Shown here: piece by piece, positions 25,685 through 35,747 of the stretch
Layout of the letters: each line of letters starts with the position of its first letter
How positions within the stretch are numbered: the stretch's first letter is position 1
Source of the DNA: Crocinitomicaceae bacterium
GTDB lineage: Bacteria; Bacteroidota; Bacteroidia; Flavobacteriales_D; Crocinitomicaceae
Length of the DNA: 64,000 nt
Assembly (NCBI GenBank): GCA_016708105.1
Contig: JADJGJ010000002.1
Location: 496,001-560,000 of the forward strand
Reading direction: 5' to 3'
Made by a program: the position numbers and the translations under genes
The notes under the pieces: model-generated
Seen by the model: only the letters and a program-made list of their open reading frames with translations
What the model was told of the DNA's origin: nothing
Databases searched by the model: none

Positions 25685-25714
25685 CCCCCCCCCTTTTCCT
25701 TTGGAGAGGGGGGG
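25685..25714. repeat. C9/G7 hairpin, related to the C-rich repeat at 29.9 kb
   Basis: Nine C, TTTTCCTTTGGAGA, then seven G: a long GC-only stem in AT-rich DNA between the convergent siroheme and icd genes. It resembles one hairpin of the tandem repeat at 29875-30313 (CCCCTCCAGAGGGG). It may act as a terminator, but it lacks a U run. Confidence 0.6.
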
Positions 25715-25722
25715 CGAGGATA

Positions 25723-26946
25723 TTAATTCATTCTCTTCTGCAATTCTTTATTGAGTGATTCAAGAAAATCTTCAGTATACACGTAGTGCGAATCATTCAG
25801 ATTTTTTCCATGAACGCACACGGCTAAGTCTTTTGTCATTACTCCGCTTTCAACAACATCAACGCACACTTTTTCAAGAGTTGTACAGAATTTTTCAAGC
25901 TCTGCATTCTTGTCTAATTTTGCACGGTGAGCAAGCCCACGAGTCCAGGCAAAAATAGATGCAATTGGATTGGTAGATGTTTTTTTGCCTGCCATGTGAT
26001 CACGATAGTGACGTGTAACGGTGCCGTGTGCAGCTTCTGCTTCCATAATCTCACCATCCGGTGTTACAAGTACTGAAGTCATCAAACCTAATGAACCAAA
26101 TCCTTGTGCAACAGAATCTGACTGAACATCGCCGTCATAATTTTTACATGCCCATACAAATGAACCGTTCCATTTCAAAGCAGAAGCAACCATGTCATCA
26201 ATCAAACGATGTTCGTATACAATACCTGCTTCTTTGAATTTATCTTTGAATTGACTGTCATAAATTTCTTGAAAAATATCTTTGAATCGTCCATCGTATT
26301 TTTTAAGAATGGTATTTTTTGTTGAAAGATAAAGTGGCCATTTTTTTGCCAATGCAATATTAAAACATGATAAAGCAAAACCTTTAATTGATTCGTCAAT
26401 ATTGTACATACCCATTGCAACACCCGGACCCTTGAAAGAGTATACTTCATGCTCAATTACTTTTCCGTCTTCACCTTCAAATTTCATGGTGAGTTTTCCT
26501 TTACCCGGTACAACAAAATCAGTTGCTTTATATTGATCACCAAATGCGTGACGACCAACAATAATTGGTGATGTCCAATTGGTAACCAAACGAGGTACAT
26601 TTTTGCAAACAATGGGCTCACGAAAAACGGTTCCGTCTAAAATATTGCGGATAGTTCCGTTAGGTGATTTCCACATTTGTTTCAGGTTGAATTCTTTCAC
26701 ACGCGCTTCATCAGGTGTAATGGTTGCGCATTTAATTCCAACTTTATATTTTTTAATGGCTTCAGCAGCATCAACCGTAATTTTATCTTCTGTTTTATCT
26801 CTGCTCTCAATTCCTAAATCATAATATTTAATGTCAACATCAAGATACGGAAGAATCAGTTTGTCTTTGATAAATTTCCAGATGATGCGGGTCATCTCAT
26901 CCCCGTCTAATTCAACAACCGGATTTGCTACTTTTATTTTTGCCAT
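25723..26946 (-). CDS. icd: NADP-dependent isocitrate dehydrogenase (eukaryote-like homodimeric type)
   Basis: 407 residues. It starts AKIKVANPVVELDGDEMTRI and has TPDEARVKEF, WKSPNGTIRNIL, the substrate and metal residues in LIDDMVASALKW and YDGDVQSDSVAQGFGSLGL, and EAEAAHGTVTRHYR near the coenzyme site. This is the type II isocitrate dehydrogenase group close to mitochondrial/cytosolic IDH, distinct from the E. coli enzyme. It oxidises isocitrate to 2-oxoglutarate in the TCA cycle. It has its own promoter at 26981-27011. Confidence 0.96.
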   Translation of the reverse strand: MAKIKVANPVVELDGDEMTRIIWKFIKDKLILPYLDVDIKYYDLGIESRDKTEDKITVDAAEAIKKYKVGIKCATITPDEARVKEFNLKQMWKSPNGTIRNILDGTVFREPIVCKNVPRLVTNWTSPIIVGRHAFGDQYKATDFVVPGKGKLTMKFEGEDGKVIEHEVYSFKGPGVAMGMYNIDESIKGFALSCFNIALAKKWPLYLSTKNTILKKYDGRFKDIFQEIYDSQFKDKFKEAGIVYEHRLIDDMVASALKWNGSFVWACKNYDGDVQSDSVAQGFGSLGLMTSVLVTPDGEIMEAEAAHGTVTRHYRDHMAGKKTSTNPIASIFAWTRGLAHRAKLDKNAELEKFCTTLEKVCVDVVESGVMTKDLAVCVHGKNLNDSHYVYTEDFLESLNKELQKRMN

Positions 26947-26980
26947 GATTGGTAAGGTTTAATGGTTTTTTTAATGAGAG

Positions 26981-27011
26981 CAAATGTAAGTATTTAGAAA
27001 CAATCAGCAAA
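26981..27011 (-). promoter_or_regulatory. Promoter of icd
   Basis: Minus-strand TACATTTG (26981-26988) and TTTG (27008-27011), 19 nt apart, both consensus elements. Confidence 0.7.
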
Positions 27012-27100
27012 TGATCTATCTTGTGAATGAATGGTCTAGTATTCACCCTTGAGCCAAGTAAGGCATTTAACTGTCTTTCAAATAAATGGTTGCTGTTTGG

Positions 27101-27952
27101 TTAGTTGAAAACAAAATCAGGCAATGAACCGGTTACTTTGTATCTGAGACTTAGTTCACTTGCAAGTTCGGTTTTAAAATTTCGCATCAAATCACTCTTA
27201 AGCTCTGTTAACATACTTCCATTGTCTTCTCCACTTACATCTGTTGAATAAGAAACTTCATCAGAATTGGCAGCATCAAACATGAACTGATTTTCAATTT
27301 GATTATTTGATGTATTAAATACATAAACCATAGCTACTATTTCACCCGGTTCATACATTATTCCTTCAGATCTTGGATAGAAATTGTACAGTGTTTTAAT
27401 GTAAATTACATATTCTGAAGCTATCATTTTTTTAATCTTGTCTGAGACTAGTTTGTAGCGATCCAAATCGTATTCATTAGTTAAGTTTTGATTGTGAAGT
27501 TCTTCAAATTCTTCCATGTCTTTTTGCTGAGCAGATGTGTAATACACAACATCTGATGCCATTGCAAGACGTATGCTAAACAAGGCATCAACAAATGCTA
27601 ATGCCTTTCTGAACTCATCATAAGCGGTGGTGTCGAATATTTGTGAAACATGAATAACCGTATTGGTTTTATGCTGTCCAATATCACTTAAAATTAAGTG
27701 TAAACTATCATGGCTTACAAATTCCGGTTCGTCTTCATAAAAAACCTGATAACCCACTTTACTTGTGGTATCTTCGCAGTAGTTGAGATTTGCATTATAG
27801 CTATCCAGAGCAGACCGATAATTATTTTCAAAATGATCATGCAAATTTTTAAATTCTGTTGTCGGATCAACCTCCATAGTTTCTGGTGAACTTGACCCGC
27901 ATGCAACGGCAAAAAGGCTTGTACAAAGCAAGATATTGTTGAATAGTTTCAT
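27101..27952 (-). CDS. Lipoprotein of unknown function
   Basis: 283 residues from the ATG at 27952; a TTG three codons earlier is less likely. The signal peptide MKLFNNILLCTSLFAVACGS has a lipobox with Cys at about residue 18. The mature part is soluble, mostly helical and acidic, with a run of charged segments (FKNLHDHFENNYRSALDSY) and a Cys in NYCEDTTSK. No family was recognised. It is flanked by icd downstream and the nucleoside kinase upstream, each apparently separate. It is probably anchored to the inner face of the outer membrane. Confidence 0.75.
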   Translation of the reverse strand: MKLFNNILLCTSLFAVACGSSSPETMEVDPTTEFKNLHDHFENNYRSALDSYNANLNYCEDTTSKVGYQVFYEDEPEFVSHDSLHLILSDIGQHKTNTVIHVSQIFDTTAYDEFRKALAFVDALFSIRLAMASDVVYYTSAQQKDMEEFEELHNQNLTNEYDLDRYKLVSDKIKKMIASEYVIYIKTLYNFYPRSEGIMYEPGEIVAMVYVFNTSNNQIENQFMFDAANSDEVSYSTDVSGEDNGSMLTELKSDLMRNFKTELASELSLRYKVTGSLPDFVFN

Positions 27953-28052
27953 GAGTAACAAATTTTATTTCTTTTGTCAAATAAGATGTTGGTTTTAATC
28001 AAAAGAAAGATATTAAAATTCAATTGAATGTCAAAGTATTGGTATGTAAAAA

Positions 28053-28082
28053 AAATAAGCGAACCCAGAGATTCGCTTATTT
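28053..28082 (-). terminator. Intrinsic terminator after deoxynucleoside kinase gene
   Basis: 11-bp stem AAATAAGCGAA / TTCGCTTATTT with loop CCCAGAGA and a minus-strand T run (28048-28055). Confidence 0.85.
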
Positions 28083-28107
28083 CATGATTATGTTGTTGGT
28101 TAGGGGG

Positions 28108-28722
28108 TCAGAATAGTCCGTTGATTTCAGCGTCAATGGAGGTAATTATTTTTCCTAAGTCATCAGGATTATCATTAAAATTATTGGTGTCTACATCAAT
28201 GACAATTAATTTGCCTTTGTCATAAGTAGAAATCCAGGCATCATATCTTTCATTGAGGCGTTTCAGGTAGTCAAGGCGAATGCTTTCTTCATATTCACGT
28301 CCACGTTTTTGAATTTGATTAACCAGTGTAGGAACAGATGCCTTCAAGTAAATGAGTAAATCTGGGGCAGAAATAAATGACTCAAGCAAATTGAACAGAG
28401 AGAAATAGTTTTCAAAATCACGGGTTGTCATTAATCCCATGGAGTGCAGGTTAGGAGCAAAGATGAACGCATCTTCATAGATTGTTCTGTCTTGAATTAC
28501 ATTTCGTTTGTATGATTTAATTTCCTGTATTTGGGTGAAACGGCTATTCAGGTAATAAATCTGCAAGTTGAATGACCAGCGTTGCATGTCTTCATAAAAA
28601 TCATTGAGATAAGGATTTTGTTCAACATCTTCATAGTGGGTATCCCACCCGTAATGTTTTGAGAGTAATTTGGTGAGCGTGGTTTTTCCTGATCCTATAT
28701 TACCGGCAACAGCTATATGCAT
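28108..28722 (-). CDS. Deoxynucleoside kinase
   Basis: 204 residues. The P-loop GNIGSGKTTL is at residues 7-16, QDRTIYED supplies the DRS/DRT motif and RGREYEESIRLDYLKRLNERY the lid with its basic residues. This is the deoxyadenosine/deoxyguanosine/thymidine kinase-like group, which phosphorylates deoxynucleosides with ATP in nucleotide salvage. Specificity cannot be read from the sequence. It is a single-gene unit ended by the hairpin at 28053. Confidence 0.92.
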   Translation of the reverse strand: MHIAVAGNIGSGKTTLTKLLSKHYGWDTHYEDVEQNPYLNDFYEDMQRWSFNLQIYYLNSRFTQIQEIKSYKRNVIQDRTIYEDAFIFAPNLHSMGLMTTRDFENYFSLFNLLESFISAPDLLIYLKASVPTLVNQIQKRGREYEESIRLDYLKRLNERYDAWISTYDKGKLIVIDVDTNNFNDNPDDLGKIITSIDAEINGLF

Positions 28723-28976
28723 ACCTTGATTAATTTGTGAGGCATCTAAAGTAGAAATAATATTGCTGGTCTATTGGTTTATGTCACTAACTTTTTTTTC
28801 AACAATTCACCTGACACCCCTAATCACAAAACAATTACTAATTTTAATCCTCCATCACCTTCCGCTTCGTCGGTCAGGAAGGTTTGGTTTTATTCCTCAT
28901 AGCTTGCGACAGAATAGAGTGTCTAGAGCTTGCGCCGGGTTGAGTACTTTTTATTACAAGCTTAAATTGCTGGGTT

Positions 28977-29684
28977 ATGACGAAATTTGACTGGATAGCT
29001 ATTGGTTTATCCGCCCTTTCATTGTTGATGTTGTTCTACATAGTTTATATTTCATTAAGATTTAATTCTTTGAAGAAATTACATTTTGCCTCTAGTTCCG
29101 GAAAGGAGTTTCTTCCCGCAAGCAGCAGAACAAATGCTATACGAATGATGATTATGATTGCCTTCTTTGTTCCGACAGCAATTTTTTTTAATGTACTGGT
29201 GATGAATCAACCTGAAAAAAAGTTTTTGGTTATTGCAGTAGATATTTTCATTCTTAGTTTCTTGCTTGCTTTTTTCATGTTATTTTCATTGCGCGGAAAA
29301 TTGTATAAAATTACTGCAGATGAAGTCAGATGTCTGGTGCGTGACAAGTATCTTTCAATTCAGAAAAAGGAAATCAGAACAGTAAAAATTTTACCTTGTG
29401 CTGAAGCTGAGCAATTGATTTTTGAAAACAGATATGGAGGAGAAGAAGGTCGTATTGTGATTGGTCCAAAAAAAGATCATTCGTCACCGTTGACTTGGTA
29501 TCTCAGTATTCCTACAATTGAAAAAAGTATCACACGCAATGGAGATAGATTAAAGCTTAAGTCCATTAAATTAGGTGCAGATGTTGTTTTGATAGAAACT
29601 CATCAAGATCAGAAATATTTGATTAGTCCGGCAGATAAAGAAGGGTTTTGCAAAGGGTTATCACAGGTGGGGATAAATATATAG
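28977..29684 (+). CDS. Membrane protein of unknown function
   Basis: 235 residues with three predicted membrane helices: about 6-26, 55-75 and 83-103. The C-terminal 130 residues (from LRGKLYKITADEVRC) look like a soluble beta-rich domain similar to bacterial PH-like domains that follow membrane helices, but this is a guess. The 254-nt gap upstream holds only an ACCTTCC/GGAAGGT inverted repeat (28857-28883) and no recognisable promoter. A short upstream open frame (28763-28990) looks non-coding. The gene is followed by the C-rich repeat array. Confidence 0.65.
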   Translation: MTKFDWIAIGLSALSLLMLFYIVYISLRFNSLKKLHFASSSGKEFLPASSRTNAIRMMIMIAFFVPTAIFFNVLVMNQPEKKFLVIAVDIFILSFLLAFFMLFSLRGKLYKITADEVRCLVRDKYLSIQKKEIRTVKILPCAEAEQLIFENRYGGEEGRIVIGPKKDHSSPLTWYLSIPTIEKSITRNGDRLKLKSIKLGADVVLIETHQDQKYLISPADKEGFCKGLSQVGINI

Positions 29685-29874
29685 TTCAATGCCACACCAT
29701 ATTGTAGCGTTGGGTTGTAAGTTGAATACAATTTTATTCATCGATTAAAGCATTTTTTTGTGTCGAAATAGTGTGTCTGAATATGGGATGTTCGTGACAG
29801 GAGATTTTTATTGAAATTCAAAAAATGATTTACACAGGTACTTTGGAATAGTTCAAACTTTTTTCACATCTTTT

Positions 29875-30313
29875 CCTCCCCCTTAATCCCCCTCCAGAGG
29901 GGAAAGCCACATCGCAAGGGTTATGAAAAAGTGCGAACTAACGTCACTTCCTCTCTCCCTCGGAGAGAGGAAAGAGGAGTGAGGAAAAAAAACGCAAAGG
30001 TTTTCGGAATATTCCAACTCACATCACCAAATATCCTCCCCCTTAATCCCCCTCCAGAGGGGGAAAGCCGTATCGCAAGAGTTTTGAAAAAGTGCAAACT
30101 AACGTCACTTCCTCTCTCCCTCGGAGAGAGGAAAGAGGAGTGAGGAAAAAAAACGCAAAGGTTTTCGGAATATTCCAACTCACATCACCAAATATCCTCC
30201 CCCTTAATCCCCCTCCAGAGGGGGAAAGCCGCATCGCAAGGGTATAGCAAAAGTGTGAACTAACGCTACTTCCTCTCTCCCTCGGATAGAGGAAAGAGGA
30301 GTGAGGAAAAAAA
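29875..30313. repeat. Tandem array of about 160-bp C-rich repeat units
   Basis: Three units start with CCTCCCCCTTAATCCCCCTC at 29875, 30035 and 30196. Units 1 and 2 are 160 and 161 bp and nearly identical; unit 3 is cut after about 118 bp and more diverged. A degenerate copy of the unit end (TTTGGAATAGTTCAAAC) precedes unit 1 from about 29841. Each unit holds two strong hairpins: CCCCTC-CAGA-GGGG and CCTCTCTCC-CTC-GGAGAGAGG. All six frames are open in parts, but the encoded peptides are repeats of repeats and not proteins. The rest of the 679-nt gap (29685-29840 and 30314-30363) shows nothing further. Confidence 0.9.
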
Positions 30314-30363
30314 CCCGAAGTCTCTCAACCCCGGGTTTCTCAATAAACAGATTTATTTATCGC

Positions 30364-33168
30364 TTAATTCTTTTTCACAACAGCAATTACTTTGGTATTC
30401 TCACCTGAAACAATTTGTACGTAGTACGTTCCATCTGCAAATGAGGCAAGGTCAATCTGCGTCATGTTATCGTCAGTTAATTGGTAAGTGAAAATAATTC
30501 TGCCTGTAATGTCACGAACAGAAATGAATGTTTCTCCGGAAACAAATTGTCCAAAATCAAGGGTGAAAATTCCTGTAGACGGGTTTGGATAAATCATCAG
30601 ATTATTAAATCCGTTTTCTGAAATTCCTACTTCTGAATCTACAATGATTCCTGAAATCACAATTGAGCAATTGTTGTCATCAGTGATAGTTACGCTGTAG
30701 GTTCCGGCGGCAAGTCCTGAAATATCCTGAGTGCTTGCAGTGAATCCACCCGGACCGGTCCATGCATAATCTAATGTTCCGGTTCCGCCGGCAGCGGTGA
30801 GATTAATGGCACCATCATTGCCAAGTGATTCATCTGTCACAACGGTGCTACCGGTAATTTCTGATGGTCCATTTAAGGTTACTGAAATTACTTGGCTGCA
30901 TCCATCTCCATCAAGCACGCTAATATTATAAGTGCCCTGACACAAGCTACTGAATATATTACTTCCTTGAGGTCCTGATCCAATATCATATGAATAAGGT
31001 AAAGTTCCTCCTGAAGCATTCACGGTAATTGTTCCATCGCAATCATCAAAACAAATTTCTTCAGTAGTGGTATTGTTAACTGAACCGGCACATGGTGAAG
31101 CAATGCAGAAATTGGTAGTTTCTGTTGCCCCGTAATCAGGTGTTGACATGGCTGCTAAAACTGTGGCTGAAGAATTGGTAAGTTCATAGTTTCCGTCAAT
31201 TGCGCAACCTGAACCTGTACCATCAAAACCATCACCCCAATCATCATAAACTACCAAATCATAACATCCTACAGCTAGGCAGAAAGTTTCTGTTACAGTA
31301 GTCTCATCACCGTATGATCCCGGATCACCTGTATTTGCAATTTGTCCTCCACCAGGTATGACAGAAAGATTTCCACCTTCTTGAATTACGTTACTTGAGC
31401 CGTCAAGAATTTGCCAAGCGAATTCATAACCCCAGCAATCGGTATCAATGGTAAGCGTTACGGCTTCACCTCCAATAGTTGCATTGTAAGATGAAGAAGC
31501 ATCATCATTTGCAGGATTAGTATCTACGACAGCGTTAGGGTTAGAGGTGTATGCATTAAATGTGTGTGCTCCGGCGGTTGTTGTCATCGTAGGTAAGGTT
31601 ACATTGGTGGTTGCTCCGGGTGCAAGTGTCCCTGTCCAACTGTATGTATTGTTTGTTCCGCCATCAATGTCATAATTGATAGTTACCTGAGTCAAATTAT
31701 TTGCTCCATAATTTCTCAATGTAACAACCGGATCAAATGTATCAGTACAAAAATTTCCTGATGGAGTAGATATTCCATTAATTCCGGCATCATCATTTGT
31801 TGGAGGCGAAACAGGATCCCAACCGTCGTTAGTGGTAGGAGAACCGCAACCTCCCGGTGCAAGCCAAGTATCAATGTTTGGCCATGATACGCCAAAGCGA
31901 CCATAATAATCAGGTTGGTTGTTGTCATTAGTGCCTGAACATGCAGCGCTACCTCCGTAAAGTTGACCAATGATGCGATGATTTTGATCAAACAAAGGTG
32001 ATCCTGATGAACCCGGTTCAGTTACTCCTTGATCCCAGTTTGCAATTTGCCAGCACGCAGCACCACCCCATGAAGTTTGAGAAAGCGCATTGTCTTCACG
32101 ACATATTTTTTTCACATCGCCTGATGGGTGGTGAATACCTGTACCTTGTGAAACCGGTCCATCTGTATTATCCCAACCGGCATAATAACAATTCCAGTTT
32201 TGTGCATCTGTTAATGTCATATTGGTAATTTGCAATAGCGCAACATCTGAGGCAGGACTTGCGTATAATTCAGTTGCCCCATTTGCAGTTTGATCATACG
32301 GCGCACCGGGATCAGTACTTGTGCCTGCAGTTTGACAAATAGCCACCGGACTATCCCAATTGAAACGGAATGCCCAAGTTGAAAGATTGGCTCCGTCAAC
32401 GCAATGGTTTGCAGTCAAAAAATAAGGTGTTCCGTCATCACATGTATTGTTGATTAAAGCTCCTGTACAAATTCCGTTACCGCTAACCACAATCATAGCA
32501 ACGGAGCGAATTTCATTTTCCCATCCATCTCCAAGAGGACAATTCACATCAACATTACAATTGCCGGAATCTTCCAAATCTTTTAACAGAGACTCTTGCA
32601 CTTTACTTAGGCTTCTGTAACCATGAACCACATTAGCAATGGTGAGCGTACCTTGTCCTGCAACTGCAGCGGGTTCAAAATATTCAACAATGATATGGTC
32701 TCCATGCACTAACTCAGTTCCCAACATGTTTTCACTGTTATTATTTCTGCTGGTGTAAGCGCCTACGCGATTTGTTTTATTGACATCATACAAATAAATA
32801 TAAGCACCTTCAGGTATCTGTAAATTTTCAAAAATCAGATTGACCGTGAGAGCCCCATTACAAATCAATTCAATTTGCCATAGACGGTTTCCGTTGTTTA
32901 GGTTTGTCCATGTACCTGAATTTTCTAATGAAAAATTGGTATTGTATTTATAACCAAATCTCCAGGGACCTGCTTTAGTGAGGTCGTTAATTGAATCTTC
33001 ATATGCAACCGCAGCGGCATCAAAGCCGGGCATAGCGTGCGAATCAACATTTTTTGGCTGAACAAATTTCGGATGCCAGCCCATGGGTCCGCCCAGATCT
33101 GTTGTCTGCGAAATTGCTCCCGCACCAAACAACAAAGCCAGGGTAATGGTGTACAGTTTTTTCATCAT
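30364..33168 (-). CDS. Secreted lysyl-endopeptidase-like serine protease with SprB repeat and T9SS sorting domain
   Basis: 934 residues with a signal peptide (KKLYTITLALLFGAGAISQ). After a pro-region the trypsin-like domain (about 215-440) has His255 (LTANHC), Asp308 (ASDVALLQ) and Ser388 (GSSGSPLF), with paired cysteines as in Achromobacter lysyl endopeptidase. A CARDB-like segment (about 465-570), a domain with CYDLVVYDDWGDGFDG (about 570-690) and an SprB-type repeat (CFDDCDGTITVNASGG, about 700-840) follow. The last 80 residues (LMIYPNPSTGIFTL onward) are a type A T9SS signal. It should be exported and processed outside the cell to digest proteins. Confidence 0.92.
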   Translation of the reverse strand: MMKKLYTITLALLFGAGAISQTTDLGGPMGWHPKFVQPKNVDSHAMPGFDAAAVAYEDSINDLTKAGPWRFGYKYNTNFSLENSGTWTNLNNGNRLWQIELICNGALTVNLIFENLQIPEGAYIYLYDVNKTNRVGAYTSRNNNSENMLGTELVHGDHIIVEYFEPAAVAGQGTLTIANVVHGYRSLSKVQESLLKDLEDSGNCNVDVNCPLGDGWENEIRSVAMIVVSGNGICTGALINNTCDDGTPYFLTANHCVDGANLSTWAFRFNWDSPVAICQTAGTSTDPGAPYDQTANGATELYASPASDVALLQITNMTLTDAQNWNCYYAGWDNTDGPVSQGTGIHHPSGDVKKICREDNALSQTSWGGAACWQIANWDQGVTEPGSSGSPLFDQNHRIIGQLYGGSAACSGTNDNNQPDYYGRFGVSWPNIDTWLAPGGCGSPTTNDGWDPVSPPTNDDAGINGISTPSGNFCTDTFDPVVTLRNYGANNLTQVTINYDIDGGTNNTYSWTGTLAPGATTNVTLPTMTTTAGAHTFNAYTSNPNAVVDTNPANDDASSSYNATIGGEAVTLTIDTDCWGYEFAWQILDGSSNVIQEGGNLSVIPGGGQIANTGDPGSYGDETTVTETFCLAVGCYDLVVYDDWGDGFDGTGSGCAIDGNYELTNSSATVLAAMSTPDYGATETTNFCIASPCAGSVNNTTTEEICFDDCDGTITVNASGGTLPYSYDIGSGPQGSNIFSSLCQGTYNISVLDGDGCSQVISVTLNGPSEITGSTVVTDESLGNDGAINLTAAGGTGTLDYAWTGPGGFTASTQDISGLAAGTYSVTITDDNNCSIVISGIIVDSEVGISENGFNNLMIYPNPSTGIFTLDFGQFVSGETFISVRDITGRIIFTYQLTDDNMTQIDLASFADGTYYVQIVSGENTKVIAVVKKN

Positions 33169-33277
33169 AGATTATTTTTGAGGGTATGAAGATAGGGTTT
33201 TTTGGATGCGTTGACAAGCAAGGTCTGTGGGTATTATTGAATTTCTACCGTTTATTGCCCAATTAGCAGGAAAACCT

Positions 33278-35704
33278 TTAATGAATAGTGGTGAAAGTAT
33301 AAACTATTTCACCTCTCATGGTCATAATTTGATGTAAATTGTTATTCCTGGTTTTGATAAAATTATTCCCCAAAAATTCTATTTCATCATAACCCGTTGT
33401 ATTAATTTTTTCAAGTTCATTATAGACAAACCATTTGTATTCACTAATGCCACCAATATCTGAAACCTCCTCTTTGGCAAAATAATATGCGTTGATTACA
33501 TTAGGTACGAAAAGAATTGATTTTAAATCTTTAAAGGATTTTGAAGTTACCTCATCTTTGTTCATGTAATAAAAATTCCCCTGCATGTTTTGAACAGCAA
33601 TGGAACCATCTGGATAAATTAAGAAATCATTGAATTTACCTAAATAGGTTTTACGGGAAAATGATTCATGATAAAGATTAATTTCTGGCTTATCGAGATA
33701 AATTGTATTGTTAGTTGATAAGATGGAGAATACTTGAATATTGTCAATAGTAAGATTGAACCCCGTGTTAAGAGAATTGAAATATTCTCTCACCGTTATT
33801 GTTTTGAAACCCTTGCTAAAATTGATATCTCCAGAAGAATAAACTGCGGTATATTCTTTTAATGTTGTGGCGAAAATCGCGGTATCAAACAGAATAAATA
33901 ATGGATCTATTACCGAAAGCGAACCATCATACTGCACAATTGGCCGTGAATGTGCTGGCGTTTGTGAGGTTGAGTTAGGTGAAAGTACAGATAGCATAGG
34001 GTCTGATAAATCACCACTGCCTCCGCTAAAATTAAAGAGCGTTTCGTACGAATGAAAGGGCATTGAACCAATATAAAACGTACTCTTATCTTCTTTTTTT
34101 CCAATATCAATATGGTGGTTGATGAGATTATCAAATTGCGGTTCCACTGCATAACCCTTATCCCGTTTTTTTTTGCTGCCGATTTTACCACTTAATTGAT
34201 CTCTGAAGGTGATGCATGGTGTTGTTATAACATATAATGGTGATCTGTTTCTATGTCGGTCTATATGAAGTATACCCTCTTGTTGATAGACCGAACTGTC
34301 TTTTCTCATACCGTTTTCGACTGTCAGAAAAACAATAGTATTACCTAAATAATATTTTACTCCAGTACCTGTGCAAAATACAGCGGTGCAATTTGTTGGT
34401 GTAATCAACCCGCGCTCATTTACAAGAGCTGAAATTTTTTTTGATGTATTCACCAGCTCAATATAATCACCGTTTGTTATATACACTTCATTCCAGATTT
34501 CAGGGGATATTAAGACGCCATTTGAATTGTAAAATCCATATTTATTTCCTTTCAAAGTAATAATGCCTGTTTCCAAAGGTGAAATTTCATCATATATCAG
34601 ATCTAAAATAATTGTCCCGTGTTGATTACATAATGCTTTTTTCTCTCCTAGATGGAGTCTGAAGTAATTTGGATAAGGATATTCAATAAAAGTATATTCA
34701 GGTTTTATTTTCCAATTCCCGTTTAAATCAATTACCCCAAACAGAGAATCTTTCATCACAATAAATCCGTTTTCATCAGCTGACTCTATGTATTCGAATT
34801 GCTCAGTAACAACTATGGTTCCTTTATTTGTGCAAATGCCAATTTTATTATTTTTTTTATAGGCAAAGTACTTCGTAATATTATCTGATTCACTTTTGTT
34901 AAGTGGAAAAACATCATCACCCGTATAGTCTACTATTTTTTCCAATGATGCATTGATGAGATAACCCTTTCCATTTTGATAAATTTTGTAGCCATTCCTT
35001 ACAACTTGAAGAACAGAATCAGTGTGTGGAAATGGCACCCCTGTTGTATAAAAATACTTTGTTTCGTTGGCAGAATTTTTCAATGATATGATTTGATTAT
35101 TGAAGAAAGAAATGGATCTGTATTCAGGGCGAATATTTTTTCCTGAAAGAGAAATAAATCCGAATAATGATCCCTTTCTGGTGAGAATTACTCCATTGAG
35201 GTAAAAAGCATCATCAAAGATTAATGAGTCATAGATTTGAAATGTTTCAGTTGTCACGGCAGTTCTCATGTAATCATCAAAGAGAAACAGTTGTTCTTTA
35301 GCCGAGTCGTATGGGTTAACCGGAATTATTTCAACCTCTTTTTCACCTGATAGATGAAATAATTTTTGATAACCTCTGGAGTAAATGTCTACACCTTTCA
35401 AGTTAAAACAAAACAGAAATTTTTTGTGCGGAATAATAGTGTCATATTCAGATGGGATGAGTGGTAATAACTTCTCATCGGCCATACCCCACTTATTATT
35501 ATGGTTGAGTGTCATGTAATGAGTAGTACCTGTTGGATCATGCAATACTTGTTTAAATGTGACATACCCTGACCATAATTTTCCAGTGGGAGTAATGGTT
35601 GCGTAATAACCTAATGAATCAAAAAGAATAGTTGTTTTTGACTGGCTTGAAACATTCGTTGCAAAACAAATCAGTAGTATGAAAATGGTCAACTTTTCCA
35701 ACAT
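33278..35704 (-). CDS. Exported WG-repeat-like protein
   Basis: 808 residues with a signal peptide (MLEKLTIFILLICFATNVSS). Repeats of the WG type run through roughly residues 60-450, with the pattern K.NKIGICTNKG...., DSLFGVIDLNGNWKIKPEY and GNKYGFYNSNGVLISPE. Such repeats form a beta-rich fold of unknown function in many Bacteroidota. The second half has no recognised domain. No T9SS tail is visible. It lies between a secreted protease gene and a lipoprotein gene on the same strand; TATTTTTA directly before its ATG resembles a -7 box. Confidence 0.75.
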   Translation of the reverse strand: MLEKLTIFILLICFATNVSSQSKTTILFDSLGYYATITPTGKLWSGYVTFKQVLHDPTGTTHYMTLNHNNKWGMADEKLLPLIPSEYDTIIPHKKFLFCFNLKGVDIYSRGYQKLFHLSGEKEVEIIPVNPYDSAKEQLFLFDDYMRTAVTTETFQIYDSLIFDDAFYLNGVILTRKGSLFGFISLSGKNIRPEYRSISFFNNQIISLKNSANETKYFYTTGVPFPHTDSVLQVVRNGYKIYQNGKGYLINASLEKIVDYTGDDVFPLNKSESDNITKYFAYKKNNKIGICTNKGTIVVTEQFEYIESADENGFIVMKDSLFGVIDLNGNWKIKPEYTFIEYPYPNYFRLHLGEKKALCNQHGTIILDLIYDEISPLETGIITLKGNKYGFYNSNGVLISPEIWNEVYITNGDYIELVNTSKKISALVNERGLITPTNCTAVFCTGTGVKYYLGNTIVFLTVENGMRKDSSVYQQEGILHIDRHRNRSPLYVITTPCITFRDQLSGKIGSKKKRDKGYAVEPQFDNLINHHIDIGKKEDKSTFYIGSMPFHSYETLFNFSGGSGDLSDPMLSVLSPNSTSQTPAHSRPIVQYDGSLSVIDPLFILFDTAIFATTLKEYTAVYSSGDINFSKGFKTITVREYFNSLNTGFNLTIDNIQVFSILSTNNTIYLDKPEINLYHESFSRKTYLGKFNDFLIYPDGSIAVQNMQGNFYYMNKDEVTSKSFKDLKSILFVPNVINAYYFAKEEVSDIGGISEYKWFVYNELEKINTTGYDEIEFLGNNFIKTRNNNLHQIMTMRGEIVYTFTTIH

Positions 35705-35747
35705 AAAAATACGTTTAATTGAGCAGAGATATTAATGGGAAAGTTGA

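Noticed and set aside
28763..28990. 75-codon open frame before the membrane-protein gene
   Set aside because: Low-complexity sequence of hydrophobic and basic residues, no family likeness, overlaps the start of the better-supported gene.
29921..30234. Open frames of 60-85 codons on both strands in the tandem repeat array
   Set aside because: They follow the repeat unit exactly, encode the same Ser/Pro/Arg-rich peptide again and again, and are explained by the C-rich repeats.
29875..30313. Possible CRISPR array
   Set aside because: Units are 160 bp and adjacent without unique spacers; there are no cas genes.
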